Below, piece by piece: positions 28,045-37,497 of a stretch of 64,000 bases of DNA. How positions within the stretch are numbered: the first letter of the stretch is position 1; each line of letters begins with the position of its first letter. The translations under genes were made by a program, and so were the position numbers. Source of the DNA: Arthrobacter bambusae (GTDB taxonomy: Bacteria > Actinomycetota > Actinomycetes > Actinomycetales > Micrococcaceae). The stretch is taken from the NCBI RefSeq assembly GCF_030812595.1, contig NZ_JAUSSZ010000004.1, positions 1-64,000 of the forward strand, written 5' to 3'. The notes below the pieces were generated by a model. It saw only the letters and a program-made list of their open reading frames with translations. It had not been told where the DNA came from and did not search any database.

Positions 28045-28419
28045 ATGGTGATTAGCAGACGTGACGCCGCACTGGCCCTTGATATTTCGATGGAAATGGC
28101 CCAACGCCACGGCATCCCCTCCCGGCTTTCGAAAGCCGAGCTGAGCGAGCTGCAGGACAATCCACCGCAATGGCTCCTCCAATCCCGCGCCAACCGCACC
28201 GGCAAGCGTCCGGTGTGGGTGCACCTGAGCTGCGTGGTGTGCGGTTACACCGAGGCCGCGCGTCCCAAGAAGTGGTGGCCTGAGTTCACCTACGTTTTTT
28301 GTGGTCACCACCGGAACAGCGAGGTTCCAGGAGTCCTGCCCGGAGAGGTCCGGAGCGAGTACGAAGGGATCGGCTCGCGGTTCGTTGGCGTCGTGGACGT
28401 CCCGGCCTCAGACGCCTAG
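28045..28419 (+). CDS. Conserved hypothetical protein with CxxC and CxHH
   Basis: 124 residues, not recognised with certainty. The N-terminus (LSKAELSELQDNPPQWLLQSRANR) recalls DUF5997-like actinobacterial proteins. The middle contains CVVCGY and, 20 residues later, FCGHHRN, a possible zinc site. Separated by 80 bp from the divergent MFS gene, so it may share its promoter region. Confidence 0.72.
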   Translation: MVISRRDAALALDISMEMAQRHGIPSRLSKAELSELQDNPPQWLLQSRANRTGKRPVWVHLSCVVCGYTEAARPKKWWPEFTYVFCGHHRNSEVPGVLPGEVRSEYEGIGSRFVGVVDVPASDA

Positions 28420-28540
28420 CTTCCCGGGCGCATCGCGGCCGGTTGATTTCGCCGGAAACAGGCGTAGCTTACAGAGAGAGGGCCTTTCAGGACCCTCTTT
28501 GCAGGATCTTCACGGAAGATCCGTAGTTAGGGAGCATGAC

Positions 28541-28678
28541 ATGCCTGACAAAGCGCCGCACCAGCACGAGAAGAAAAGTATGAAGTCCATCAAGGAGAAA
28601 CGGGCAGTGAAACGTGCCAAGCACGAGTCCGACGCCGCGGCGGATCCGGTGGCCCATTTGAGGATGCGGAAGAAGTAG
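28541..28678 (+). CDS. Small basic protein (45 residues)
   Basis: MPDKAPHQHEKKSMKSIKEK... ending in HLRMRKK: Lys/Arg-rich and probably nucleic-acid-bound. The ATG at 28541 has GGGAG in front. A transcription terminator follows two bases after the stop, which supports a real small gene. Actinobacteria carry many such short basic proteins, but I cannot name a family. Confidence 0.65.
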   Translation: MPDKAPHQHEKKSMKSIKEKRAVKRAKHESDAAADPVAHLRMRKK

Positions 28679-28680
28679 CA

Positions 28681-28713
28681 AAAAGCCGGAGCCGACTTGG
28701 CCCCGGCTTTTTG
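28681..28713. terminator. Bidirectional terminator
   Basis: AAAAAGCCGGAG ... CCCCGGCTTTTT, with a GC-rich stem flanked by A and T runs on both sides. It serves the small plus-strand gene and the convergent serine protease gene. Confidence 0.88.
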
Positions 28714-28743
28714 GCGGGCTGGTTCCGTCGCAGGCCCGGCTCC

Positions 28744-29742
28744 TCATGAATCCTCGTCGGTCATTTCGCTGGGCACGGCCACAATTGCGTGGATTTTGCC
28801 GTCGCGCAGGACGGTGAGGAGGAACGGTTCCCCGATGGCCTGCGAGAACAAGAGCTTTTGGAGGCTCTCGGCGCTGGAAACCGCCCGCGACTGCGCACTG
28901 AGGACCAGGTCTCCCGCGAGCAGTCCTGCCCGCTCGGCCGGAGATCCCGCGATGACTTCCACCACTCGCAGCGCTTCCTTCTGGCCTGTCCGGATCACCG
29001 CGCTCGCGTCCAGCGGAATCGGGGTGCTGACCAACCCGAGGTATGCCCGATGGACCCGGCCATCCTTGAGCAGGGCGGCGACGATCCGTTGAGTGGTGGC
29101 GTTGATGGGGACGGCGAGTCCGAGGCCCAGCCCGGCCAGTGCGGTGTTGATCCCTACAATCCGCCCCCTGGTGTCGGCCAAGGCTCCCCCGGAGTTGCCC
29201 GGGTTAAGCGCCGCGTCGGTTTGGATGACGTCCTCAATGACCCTGCTGTGCCGGCCCGACCTGACCGGGATGGAACGGCCCAGCCCGCTCACGACGCCCG
29301 CGGTCACTGATCCTGCCAGCCCCAACGGATTACCCACAGCGATCACCAATTGACCCACGCGCAGGGATTCCGCATTGCCCAGGGTGGCGGGCGGCGGCGT
29401 GTGGTGCCCGCGGACAATGGCGAGGTCGGACAAGGGATCCGCACCAACGAGTTCGACGTCGGTATGGGTTCCGTCGGCGAAGATCGCCCGCCCGGAACGG
29501 AGGCCGGAAACCACGTGGGCGTTGGTCAGCATATAGCCATCCCCCGTGAACACCACGGCGGAGCCGCTTCCAATCCTGACTTGGCCGTTCCTGCGGGCGC
29601 TGCTCATCTCCAAAGCCGCAACGTGCGGCGTGACTGTTTCCGCGACGTGCATCACTGTCCGCGAGTAGGCGTCCAATGCCTCGTCCTCCGACGGGGTGTC
29701 AGGGGTGTCCTCGGGAAAGGCTTGTTCCGGCAACGTACTCAT
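28744..29742 (-). CDS. Trypsin-like serine protease with PDZ domain (HtrA/DegP family)
   Basis: 332 residues. The catalytic triad is visible as His in TNAHVV, Asp in DPLSDLAIV and Ser in GNSGGAL. A C-terminal PDZ domain (about 235-325) follows (VVEVIAGSPAERAGLLAGD). Unlike most HtrA proteins, there is no signal peptide or membrane segment: the first 40 residues are acidic, so it is likely cytoplasmic or uses another route. Function: protein quality control by family. Confidence 0.9.
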   Translation of the reverse strand: MSTLPEQAFPEDTPDTPSEDEALDAYSRTVMHVAETVTPHVAALEMSSARRNGQVRIGSGSAVVFTGDGYMLTNAHVVSGLRSGRAIFADGTHTDVELVGADPLSDLAIVRGHHTPPPATLGNAESLRVGQLVIAVGNPLGLAGSVTAGVVSGLGRSIPVRSGRHSRVIEDVIQTDAALNPGNSGGALADTRGRIVGINTALAGLGLGLAVPINATTQRIVAALLKDGRVHRAYLGLVSTPIPLDASAVIRTGQKEALRVVEVIAGSPAERAGLLAGDLVLSAQSRAVSSAESLQKLLFSQAIGEPFLLTVLRDGKIHAIVAVPSEMTDEDS

Positions 29743-29853
29743 CGTGCACCTCCTGTAACCGGTGGTGCCTATATCAACGAATGCGGTGCTGCGGTTAGTC
29801 CGTTCCGTCCTACGCCGTGGGTGAACTCCGTCACGCCGCTGATGACTGGGAAG

Positions 29854-30324
29854 CTAACCCCACAACGCTTTGCGCAGGAGTGCTTTGAGCTGGGCGGCTT
29901 CGGCGTCGTCCAGCGCCGCCAGCACTTCGGATTCCGCATCGCGGGCAGCAATGGCTGCTTGGGCGAGGAGTTCGCTTCCCTTCGACGTTGCAGTCACGGT
30001 CTTGGCCCGGCGGTCCTGATTCCCCGGCGCCCTGACCACGAGCTTGCGCTTTTCCAGTTCGTCCACCAAGGCGACGATTTGGCTGGGGTCCAGGCTGAGG
30101 AAGTCCGCCAACTCCCGCTGGGTTGGCTCCAGGCCGCTGTCGGCCAGGAGCAGCACTGAGTACGACCTCACTTTGAGGTCGAACTCAGCAAGCGCCCGGT
30201 TGTTCACGGCCGAGCCGCCGGCGTGGAGCTTGGCCAGAAGGAAACCCACGTCGTGGCTGATCGGAGCGGCGACCAGCCGGTCCTTCGTGGCAGTCCGCTG
30301 CTCGTCCTGCGTCTCGATCGTCAT
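29854..30324 (-). CDS. MarR-family transcriptional regulator
   Basis: About 156 residues with the winged helix LADSGLEPTQRELADFLSLDPSQIVALVDELEKRKLVVR (helix-turn-helix in the middle) and RRAKTVTATSKGSELL for the wing. ATG at 30324 preceded by GGAG. It is divergent from the CoA-dependent catabolic operon, with about 120 bp and a TTGA..TCAA dyad between, so it most likely represses that operon until a CoA ester or acid binds. Confidence 0.9.
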   Translation of the reverse strand: MTIETQDEQRTATKDRLVAAPISHDVGFLLAKLHAGGSAVNNRALAEFDLKVRSYSVLLLADSGLEPTQRELADFLSLDPSQIVALVDELEKRKLVVRAPGNQDRRAKTVTATSKGSELLAQAAIAARDAESEVLAALDDAEAAQLKALLRKALWG

Positions 30325-30355
30325 AACAAACTCCAATAATCTTCAAAATCAATCG

Positions 30356-30368
30356 TTGACATTTTCAA
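30356..30368. promoter_or_regulatory. Candidate MarR operator
   Basis: TTGACATTTTCAA, an inverted repeat TTGA-N5-TCAA, in an AT-rich stretch of the divergent promoter region between the marR gene and the SDR gene. Its TTGACA could also overlap a -35 element. Confidence 0.45.
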
Positions 30369-30447
30369 CTATGCATATTTTCATGGATACAGAACAGCAT
30401 CCCATGCCGAAGGCTTGGATGCACGGTGATCGAGCAAAGGAGCAGCG

Positions 30448-31389
30448 ATGAGCCTGTCAGGAAAAGTAGCGATTGTCACCGGGAGCGGTCGGGGCCTGGG
30501 TCTGGCATACGCCCGGGAACTGGCCCGCCAGGGCGCGGCGGTGGTCATCAACGACGTCGACGCCGAGGTGGCCGGCGAAGCGGTCCGGACCATCGAGGCC
30601 GACGGCGGCCGGGCAGTCGCCGTCGTCGCTCCCGTAGGCAGCACCCAAGCAGCGAAACAGCTGGTGGAAGCGGCCGTTACGGAATTTGGCCGCCTGGACA
30701 TCCTGGTCACCAACGCCGGCATCCTGCGGGACAAGAGCCTGCTGAAGATGACGGACGAGGACTTCGATCTTGTCATCAACGTCCACCTCCGTGGCACCTT
30801 CACATGCGCCCGCGAGGCATTCGCTTACTTCAAGGAGAACGGGATCGCCGGCCGCATCATCGCCATCGGCTCTCCCACCGGGCAGCGCGGCAACTTCGGC
30901 CAGAGCAACTACGCCGCTGCGAAGGCCGGAATCGTGGGCATGGTCCGGACCTGGGCACTGGAAATGAAGAAGGCCGGCGTCACTGCCAATGCCGTGATAC
31001 CGGTTGCCGCCACGGCAATGACCAAGACCGTCCCGTACTTCCGGGCTGCGGTCGAGGCGGACGAGCGCGGCGAGGCCATGCCGCACTTCTTCCGCCATGA
31101 GCTCGGCTTCGGAACGGCCGACGACGTCGCCGGACTCATTGCCTTCCTCGCCTCGGACGCCGCGGCCGGCATTACCGGCCAGGCGATCGGCGCCGGCGGA
31201 GACCGCCTGCAGCTCTGGACCCACCCCGAAGCAGCAGCAACCGAATACCGCGAGGGCGGTTGGGGCTACCAGGATCTGCTGGAGAACTTCGGCCCGCTGT
31301 TCGGAGACAAGCTGCAAAGCGTCGGCGAGGAATTCCTGCCGTTGCCCGAGGAACTGCAGCCCGAAGCGGCTGCGGGACAGGTCCGCTGA
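30448..31389 (+). CDS. SDR family oxidoreductase (MFE-type hydroxyacyl dehydrogenase-like)
   Basis: 313 residues. The NAD-binding motif is TGSGRGLGLAYARELA, the structural NAG motif is VTNAGILRD, and the catalytic Tyr/Lys is YAAAK in GQSNYAAAKAG. The C-terminal extension (about 250-313) and the overall length resemble the dehydrogenase domain of peroxisomal multifunctional enzyme type, acting on 3-hydroxyacyl-CoA. First gene of the operon, ATG with AAAGGAGC upstream. Confidence 0.88.
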   Translation: MSLSGKVAIVTGSGRGLGLAYARELARQGAAVVINDVDAEVAGEAVRTIEADGGRAVAVVAPVGSTQAAKQLVEAAVTEFGRLDILVTNAGILRDKSLLKMTDEDFDLVINVHLRGTFTCAREAFAYFKENGIAGRIIAIGSPTGQRGNFGQSNYAAAKAGIVGMVRTWALEMKKAGVTANAVIPVAATAMTKTVPYFRAAVEADERGEAMPHFFRHELGFGTADDVAGLIAFLASDAAAGITGQAIGAGGDRLQLWTHPEAAATEYREGGWGYQDLLENFGPLFGDKLQSVGEEFLPLPEELQPEAAAGQVR

Positions 31390-31390
31390 C

Positions 31391-32284
31391 ATGGCCACGC
31401 AGCGTTACGAGCTGGGCATCGATCCCGCAAAGCTCGACGCGATCGACATGCACGTCCATCTCGAAGTGGACAGCTGCGGGCACGGCTCGCTTCCTGACGC
31501 GCTCACGGAAGCATCAGCCAAGTACTTCAAGGCCGAGGACCGCACGCCGTCGCTGGACCGGATCGCCGAGGTGTACCGCGAACTGGACATGGCCGCCGTC
31601 GTCTTCACCGTAGACGCACGGACCCAGCTCAAGCATGAGCCCAACAGCATCCCTGAACTCATCGCCGGGGCCGCCCGGAACAACGACGTCCTGATCCCGT
31701 TCGGGAGCGTGGACCCGCGCACCGGTGCCGAGGCCATCCAGGGCGCGAAGCACCAGGCGATCGACCTCGGCGCCCGCGGCTTCAAGTTCCATCCGAGCCT
31801 GCAGGGCTTCGACCCCTCCAGCGAACAGTTCTACCCCCTCTGGGAGACCCTGCAGGAACTGGGCCTCCCGGCCATTTTCCACACCGGCCAAAACGGCATG
31901 GGCGCCGGACTGCCCGGTGGGTACGGCATCAAACTGGGCTATTCCAACCCGCTCCTGCTGGACGCCGTAGCCGCTGACTTCCCCGAACTGCAGATCATCA
32001 TGGCCCACCCCTCCGTGCCGTGGCAGGACGAGGCCAACTCGATCGCCATGCACAAAGCGAACGTGTTCATCGACCTCTCGGGATGGTCGCCGAAGTACTT
32101 CCCCGAGTCGCTCGTGAAGGCCTCGAACTCGTACCTGCAGGACAAGGTGCTCTTTGGCACGGACTTCCCGCTCATCACCCCGCAGAAGTGGCTGGCCGCG
32201 TTCGCCGAACTCCCGCTCAAGGAGGAGGTCCGGCCAAAGATCCTCAAGGACAACGCCGTGCGCCTGCTCGGGTTGGACGGCTGA
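31391..32284 (+). CDS. Amidohydrolase-2 family hydrolase/decarboxylase
   Basis: 297 residues. The amidohydrolase_2 (ACMSD-like) pattern is visible: DMHVHLE near the N-terminus, IFHTGQ in the middle, IMAHPS and the C-terminal FGTDFPLI, giving metal ligands HxH, His, His and Asp. This family includes decarboxylases and hydrolases of aromatic or cyclic acids. The ATG follows one base after the SDR stop. Substrate unknown. Confidence 0.85.
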   Translation: MATQRYELGIDPAKLDAIDMHVHLEVDSCGHGSLPDALTEASAKYFKAEDRTPSLDRIAEVYRELDMAAVVFTVDARTQLKHEPNSIPELIAGAARNNDVLIPFGSVDPRTGAEAIQGAKHQAIDLGARGFKFHPSLQGFDPSSEQFYPLWETLQELGLPAIFHTGQNGMGAGLPGGYGIKLGYSNPLLLDAVAADFPELQIIMAHPSVPWQDEANSIAMHKANVFIDLSGWSPKYFPESLVKASNSYLQDKVLFGTDFPLITPQKWLAAFAELPLKEEVRPKILKDNAVRLLGLDG

Positions 32285-32285
32285 C

Positions 32286-33509
32286 ATGAGCCTGGAGACC
32301 CACGTGGAGACAGGGGTGGCGGAGCGCCTCTACGACGTCTGCGACTACTACGACGCCGAGTCCCTCCTCACCGACGACGAACGCGGGGTCCTGGGCCGCC
32401 TGCGCGACTTCCTGGACCGCGAAGCGAAACCACTGTTGGCCGACTACTGGGAGCGCGGCGAGTTCCCTGCGCAGTTGGCCCGGCCACTCATCGATCTGGA
32501 CCTGATGGAACCGGCGGAGCTGGCCATCCACGGTCCGGCACGGGGCATCTACCAAGGCTTCCGGATCTTCGAACTCGCCCGCACGGATGCTTCGCTGGCC
32601 ACGTGGTACACGGCGCAAGCCGGCCTCTTCCGCACTGCGATCCGCGTCGGTGCTTCCGAGGAGCAGCAGCGCGAGTGGATGCCGCGCGTCGTCGACTTCT
32701 CGCTGAAAGGCGTGTTCTCGCTGACCGAACCCGAGCACGGCTCGGACATTGCCGGCGGTCTCTCTACTACGGCACGCTTTGAAGCAGACCACGACGGCGG
32801 AACCTGGGTCCTGGACGGCGCCAAGCGGTGGATCGGGGGCGCCTCAACCGCGGACGTGCTGTGCGTGTTCGCCCGCGACGTCGCGGACGGACAGGTCAAG
32901 GCGTTCCTCGTGGACCGCGAAGCGCCCGGAGTGACCTTGGAGAAGATCCACCGGAAGACGTCCTTGCGGATGATGCAGAACGCCCACATCACGCTCGATG
33001 GCGTCCGCGTCACTGAATCCATGCGCCTGCACAACGTCGGCTCCTTCAAGGACGTGGCGGCGATGCTCCGGGCCATGCGCTCCGACGTCGCCTGGATCGC
33101 CACCGGCATCCAGGCCGGCGCTTTCGAAGCGGCCCTTCGCTACGTCCGCGAGCGCCGGCAGTTCGGCCGCCCGCTTGGTTCCTTCCAGCTCGTGCAGGAG
33201 AAACTGGCCCGCATGCTTGGCAACCTCACGGCAAGCTTGTCCCTTGTGGTCAGGCTGAGCGAACAGCAGTCCTGCGGGGTCTACCGCGACCAGGACTCCG
33301 CGCTCGCCAAGATGCAAAGCTGCGTGGCCATGCGGGAAACAGTCGCCCTCGCCCGCGAGGTGGCAGGCGGCAACGGAATCACGCTTGAGAGTGATGTTGC
33401 CAGGTTCCACGCGGACGCCGAAGCGGTCTACTCCTACGAAGGAACACACGAAATCAATGCCCTGATCGTCGGGCGCGCCCTCACGGGGGAGAGCGCCTTC
33501 GCGCGCTAA
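32286..33509 (+). CDS. Acyl-CoA dehydrogenase (glutaryl-CoA dehydrogenase-like)
   Basis: 407 residues. FAD and substrate motifs: SLTEPEHGSDI, RQFGRPLGSFQLVQEKLA and, at the C-terminus, YSYEGTHEINALIVGRALTG. The EGTHEI stretch with the catalytic Glu is the same kind as in glutaryl-CoA dehydrogenases, although other branches share it. It would introduce an alpha-beta double bond into a CoA ester. Starts one base after the upstream gene. Confidence 0.92.
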   Translation: MSLETHVETGVAERLYDVCDYYDAESLLTDDERGVLGRLRDFLDREAKPLLADYWERGEFPAQLARPLIDLDLMEPAELAIHGPARGIYQGFRIFELARTDASLATWYTAQAGLFRTAIRVGASEEQQREWMPRVVDFSLKGVFSLTEPEHGSDIAGGLSTTARFEADHDGGTWVLDGAKRWIGGASTADVLCVFARDVADGQVKAFLVDREAPGVTLEKIHRKTSLRMMQNAHITLDGVRVTESMRLHNVGSFKDVAAMLRAMRSDVAWIATGIQAGAFEAALRYVRERRQFGRPLGSFQLVQEKLARMLGNLTASLSLVVRLSEQQSCGVYRDQDSALAKMQSCVAMRETVALAREVAGGNGITLESDVARFHADAEAVYSYEGTHEINALIVGRALTGESAFAR

Positions 33510-33549
33510 GCCGCACTTTTCCACCCGCCACAATCACCAGGAGGCAACA

Positions 33550-34005
33550 ATGCCCAATCTCGTCGTCGACTTCGACAAACTGCTCACCCTCGCCGGAACA
33601 GATCTCGGCGTCACCGAATACCGCGAAATCACCCAGGAACAGATCAACAAGTTCGCGGACGCAACCGGAGACGAGCAGTGGATCCACGTCAATCCGGAAC
33701 GCGCCAAGGACGGCCCGTTCGGCGCCCCGATCGCCCACGGGTTCCTCACGCTCTCGCTCATCATCCCGTTCTGGGGCGAGCTGTTCGACGTCGAAGGCGT
33801 CACCACCAAAGTGAACTACGGCCTGGACAAGGTCCGTTTCACTTCCCCGGTCAAGGTGGGCGCGCGTATCCGCATGCAAGCCACCATTTCCGAAGTCACC
33901 GAAGTCAAGGGCGGCGCCCAGATCAAGGTGTCCAACACCATCGAAATCGAAGGCCAGGAACGCCCCGCCGTCGTGGCCGAATTCCTCGCCCGTTTCTACA
34001 AATAG
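33550..34005 (+). CDS. MaoC-family (R)-specific enoyl-CoA hydratase
   Basis: 151 residues, single hot-dog domain. The hydratase-2 motif with catalytic Asp/His appears in FADATGDEQWIHVNPERA and the GAPIAHGFLTLSL helix. It adds water to an enoyl-CoA, so it fits between the dehydrogenase and the SDR in a beta-oxidation-like sequence. AGGAGGCAAC precedes the ATG. Confidence 0.93.
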   Translation: MPNLVVDFDKLLTLAGTDLGVTEYREITQEQINKFADATGDEQWIHVNPERAKDGPFGAPIAHGFLTLSLIIPFWGELFDVEGVTTKVNYGLDKVRFTSPVKVGARIRMQATISEVTEVKGGAQIKVSNTIEIEGQERPAVVAEFLARFYK

Positions 34006-34066
34006 CCGTTCCCCCAACAGCCTGCGTCCGCGGGCCCTCCCCCCACCTCTGCTTTAAGGAACAACG

Positions 34067-35434
34067 ATGTCCCAAATATCGCAGCTTCAATCCATGGACG
34101 TGGCTACCAGGCGCAAGGAAGCACGCACCGTCATTGCTTCCAGCTACCTGGGCAGCACCATCGAGTACTACGACTTCCTGCTCTATGCCACAGCCGCGGC
34201 CGTGGTCTTCCCCAAGGTTTTCTTTTCGGGAATGGACGACTGGGTGGGCGTCGTTGCCGCCTACGGAACTTTCGCCGCGGGATATGTAGCGCGCCCGCTG
34301 GGTGGAATCATCTTCGGGCACTTCGGCGACAAGCTCGGACGCAAAGGAATGCTCATTGTGTCCATGTTGGTCATGGGCTTGGCATCCGCGCTGATTGGCC
34401 TGATACCCGGCGCCTCCGTGGCCGGACCTTGGGGTGCCGTGATGCTTGTTGTGCTCCGCGTTTTCCAGGGAATCGCGGTGGGCGGCGAGTGGGGCGGGGC
34501 CGCCCTGATGGCGTTGGAGCATTCCGAATCGGCCAAGCGCGGCTTCGCCGCGTCGTTCGTCAACGCGGGTGCGCCGTCGGGCGCCGTGCTGGGCACACTG
34601 ATCATGGGCGCGTTCTCGGCCCTGCCAAACTCCCAGTTCCTCGCTTGGGGCTGGCGCGTTCCCTTCCTGCTCTCGTTTGTCCTGCTTGCGGTGGGCATGT
34701 TCGTCCGGCTCAAGGTTTCGGAGAGCCCGATCTTCAAAGCCGCCATCGAACAGGAAAGGGCTGCAAAACACGAAAGGACAGCCTCTGACGCGGACAAGCG
34801 GGCCACGACGAAGCCCGTCATCCCGCTCCTCCAGGTGCTGCGTCGGCCCAAGACCCTGGTTTTCACCATGCTCGCCGGAGCCGCCGGTTTTGCGCTCCAA
34901 GTGGTGCTGGCAACATTCGCAGTCACCTTCGCCGTCTCCAAAGGCGCCGACCGCCAGGGCGTGCTGTACGCCTTTGCCGCCGCTTCCTTCATTTCCATCG
35001 CCTTCGTGATCCTTGGCGGCAGGCTCTCCGACAAGCTGGGCCGCAGGCCCATCATGATCGGCGGGCTCGTACTCTTCATCGCCTATCTGGCACCGATGTT
35101 CCAGCTGCTGTCCTCGAACAACGTCTTCCTGGTCTTCGTCGCATTCACCGTCGGCCTGATGATCCACTCAACCCTCTTCGGGCCCCTCGCGGCATTCGTG
35201 TCTGAACAGTTCGGCACCACGTCCCGCTACACCGGAGCCTCGCTTGGTTACCAGCTCGCCACGCTTCTCGGTGCGGGTTTCACTCCGGGGATCGTGGCCC
35301 AGATTTTCAAGGACTCGGGCCAGAACACTGGCTCGGTGGTCCTCTACCTGGCCGGGATGTCCGTCGTCTCCATCATCTTCATCCTGTTGACCCGGGAACC
35401 GAAAAACAACGATTTGCAGGCCGTCCGGCCTTGA
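34067..35434 (+). CDS. MFS transporter, metabolite:H+ symporter (MHS) family
   Basis: 455 residues, 12 hydrophobic segments. Typical MHS start (SSYLGSTIEYYDFLLYATAAA) and the GHFGDKLGRKGMLI and GRLSDKLGRRPIMI repeats of the two MFS halves. MHS proteins import carboxylates such as shikimate, citrate or proline betaine. Its position inside the operon suggests it brings in the substrate of the ligase downstream. Confidence 0.92.
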   Translation: MSQISQLQSMDVATRRKEARTVIASSYLGSTIEYYDFLLYATAAAVVFPKVFFSGMDDWVGVVAAYGTFAAGYVARPLGGIIFGHFGDKLGRKGMLIVSMLVMGLASALIGLIPGASVAGPWGAVMLVVLRVFQGIAVGGEWGGAALMALEHSESAKRGFAASFVNAGAPSGAVLGTLIMGAFSALPNSQFLAWGWRVPFLLSFVLLAVGMFVRLKVSESPIFKAAIEQERAAKHERTASDADKRATTKPVIPLLQVLRRPKTLVFTMLAGAAGFALQVVLATFAVTFAVSKGADRQGVLYAFAAASFISIAFVILGGRLSDKLGRRPIMIGGLVLFIAYLAPMFQLLSSNNVFLVFVAFTVGLMIHSTLFGPLAAFVSEQFGTTSRYTGASLGYQLATLLGAGFTPGIVAQIFKDSGQNTGSVVLYLAGMSVVSIIFILLTREPKNNDLQAVRP

Positions 35435-35474
35435 AGCCGGAAAAGGTCTAGCTTGGGAATAAGAAAGGACCGTC

Positions 35475-37043
35475 ATGGAGAACTTTGGCATTGGTTCGTG
35501 GCTGCAGCGTCGCCGCCCGAAGTCCGGTAGCAAGATTGCCCTGATCTTCGGAGACCGCGAACTCAGCTACGAGGAATTTGCTGAACGATCGGACAGGCTG
35601 GCCAACGCTCTGAAAGCCGGGGGCGTCACCAAGGGCGACAGGGTGGCCTATCTCGGTGACAATCATCCCGCTTTCCTGGAAACGCTTATTGCCTGCGGTC
35701 AGCTCGGGGCGATCTTCCTACCCCTCAACACGCGATTGGCCCCGCCGGAGATCACCTTCCAGCTCGAGGACTGCGGCGCCGTCGTCCTGATCCACTCCGC
35801 GAACCTCAACGGCCTTGCGGCCAGCGGCGCGGAAGGCACGCGGGTGGGCCGGCGCATCGTCGTCGGCGATTCCCGCCCAGGCGAGAGCCCCGCTGCCCTG
35901 GCCACGGCCGGAAGCGAGATCCCGACGGCGGTGGAGGACTACGAAGAGGTCGTCGCGTCGGGGGCTTCCCGGCATCTGGACGAGGAAATCGGGCTCGATG
36001 ACGGGGCCATGATCCTCTACACCTCCGGAACGACGGGACGCCCCAAAGGGGCGCTCCTGACCCATGGCAACATCACCTGGAACTGCATCAACGTGATTGT
36101 CGACTTCGATTTCTCTTCCGCCGATGTAGCGCTCATGATCTCGCCGATGTTCCACGTCGCTTCGCTCGACATGGGAGTATTGCCGACACTCCTCAAGGGC
36201 GGGACCGTCGTCCTGGAGTCGAGGTTTGATCCGCAACGCACCCTTGAGCTCATCGAACAGCACAGGGCCACCACCATTAGCGGTGTCCCCACCACCTACC
36301 AGATGCTCTGCGAGCATCCGGCCTGGCCGACGTCGGACCTTGGCTCCCTCAACAAACTGACCTGCGGAGGATCGGCAGTTCCCATGCGGGTCCTGGAGGC
36401 CTACGAAGCGCGCGGGCTGCGTTTCTCCAACGGCTACGGAATGACCGAAACAGCGCCGGGCGCCACTACTCTGCCCGCAGACAGGTCCCGTGACAAAGCG
36501 GGCTCGTCCGGGCTCCCGCACTTCTTCAGCGACGTCCGGATAGCCGACATCGCAGGCGGCGTTGCCGAACAGGGCGAGGTGGGCGAAATCCAGATCAAAG
36601 GTCCCAACGTGATCCACGAATACTGGAATCGGCCGGATGCCACGGCCGAGTCATACGCCGACGGCGGCTGGTTCAAGTCCGGCGACATGGGCTACAAGGA
36701 TGCCGACGGATTCGTCTTCGTCTCGGACAGGCTCAAGGACATGATCATTTCGGGCGGCGAGAATATCTACCCTGTCGAGGTGGAACAAGCGATCAGCGAA
36801 CTCGACGCCGTGGGCAGCGTGGCGGTCATCGGCGTGCCGGATGAGAAGTGGGGAGAGGTGCCCCGCGCCGTGGTGGTGCTCCGCGAGGGCGCCTTCTTGA
36901 CCGAGGACGAACTCAAGGAGCACCTGGCTGGCAGACTGGCCCGCTACAAAATCCCCAAAACTGTGGTGTTCGTCGACGACATGCCTCGAACGGCCAGCGG
37001 AAAGATCCGCAAGAGCGAGCTTCGCCGAAGCACCGTTTCCTGA
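35475..37043 (+). CDS. AMP-forming acyl-CoA ligase
   Basis: 522 residues. P-loop YTSGTTGRPKGA near residue 180, GYGMTETAPG, the hinge region SGDMGYKDADGF, and the C-terminal catalytic Lys in RTASGKIRK. It activates a carboxylic acid with ATP and CoA, the entry step of the operon's pathway. Closest in form to FadD-like/medium-chain acid ligases; the acyl specificity is not evident. ATG with AAAGGA upstream. Confidence 0.92.
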   Translation: MENFGIGSWLQRRRPKSGSKIALIFGDRELSYEEFAERSDRLANALKAGGVTKGDRVAYLGDNHPAFLETLIACGQLGAIFLPLNTRLAPPEITFQLEDCGAVVLIHSANLNGLAASGAEGTRVGRRIVVGDSRPGESPAALATAGSEIPTAVEDYEEVVASGASRHLDEEIGLDDGAMILYTSGTTGRPKGALLTHGNITWNCINVIVDFDFSSADVALMISPMFHVASLDMGVLPTLLKGGTVVLESRFDPQRTLELIEQHRATTISGVPTTYQMLCEHPAWPTSDLGSLNKLTCGGSAVPMRVLEAYEARGLRFSNGYGMTETAPGATTLPADRSRDKAGSSGLPHFFSDVRIADIAGGVAEQGEVGEIQIKGPNVIHEYWNRPDATAESYADGGWFKSGDMGYKDADGFVFVSDRLKDMIISGGENIYPVEVEQAISELDAVGSVAVIGVPDEKWGEVPRAVVVLREGAFLTEDELKEHLAGRLARYKIPKTVVFVDDMPRTASGKIRKSELRRSTVS

Positions 37044-37497
37044 AGGATCCGTTGCTAAGTTGCCGAGACGTCGGGGCGGCGGGCGACGTGCCGCGGCGCG
37101 GCGCGGTGCCGCGGCGCGGCGCGGCAATTGGTTAACAACCATGAACGGGGGAAGGCGCGGGTGTTGCGTAGGTGTCCCTGAAAACAGGTATGGGGTACTC
37201 AAGAATGCAAGCGCCCGCAGTCCTATCGTGTCGGTCAGTGTTCATGCCCAAAACAGATGGGCGGAATGCCGCGACTGGGCCCGGACGGACGGGGCCGCGG
37301 CCAAGCAACAGGCAAGGAGCCGTGCTGAATGGAGGACCCACATTCCAAGAACCGGGGTCGGCGCATCGCCAACGCAAGCCAGCAGGAGAATGACTGACAC
37401 TCCTTACCGGGCCTCCCCCGCCAGCCCAGGCCGGCGGAACGAGGGCCTCTTGTAGCAGAACGCAGCAACCAGCCGACGGGCTGAGATCGGGGCGAAC
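37044..37497. repeat. Intergenic region with a GC-rich tandem repeat
   Basis: About 450 bp without a convincing gene. From roughly 37,088 to 37,126, an 18-bp unit GCCGCGGCGCGGCGCGGT occurs twice in tandem, next to further GGCG runs, enough to give stable hairpins. A very short frame, MEDPHSKNRGRR..., starts near 37,329 behind AAGGAG but is only about 21 codons long and I do not count it as a gene. Confidence 0.5.
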
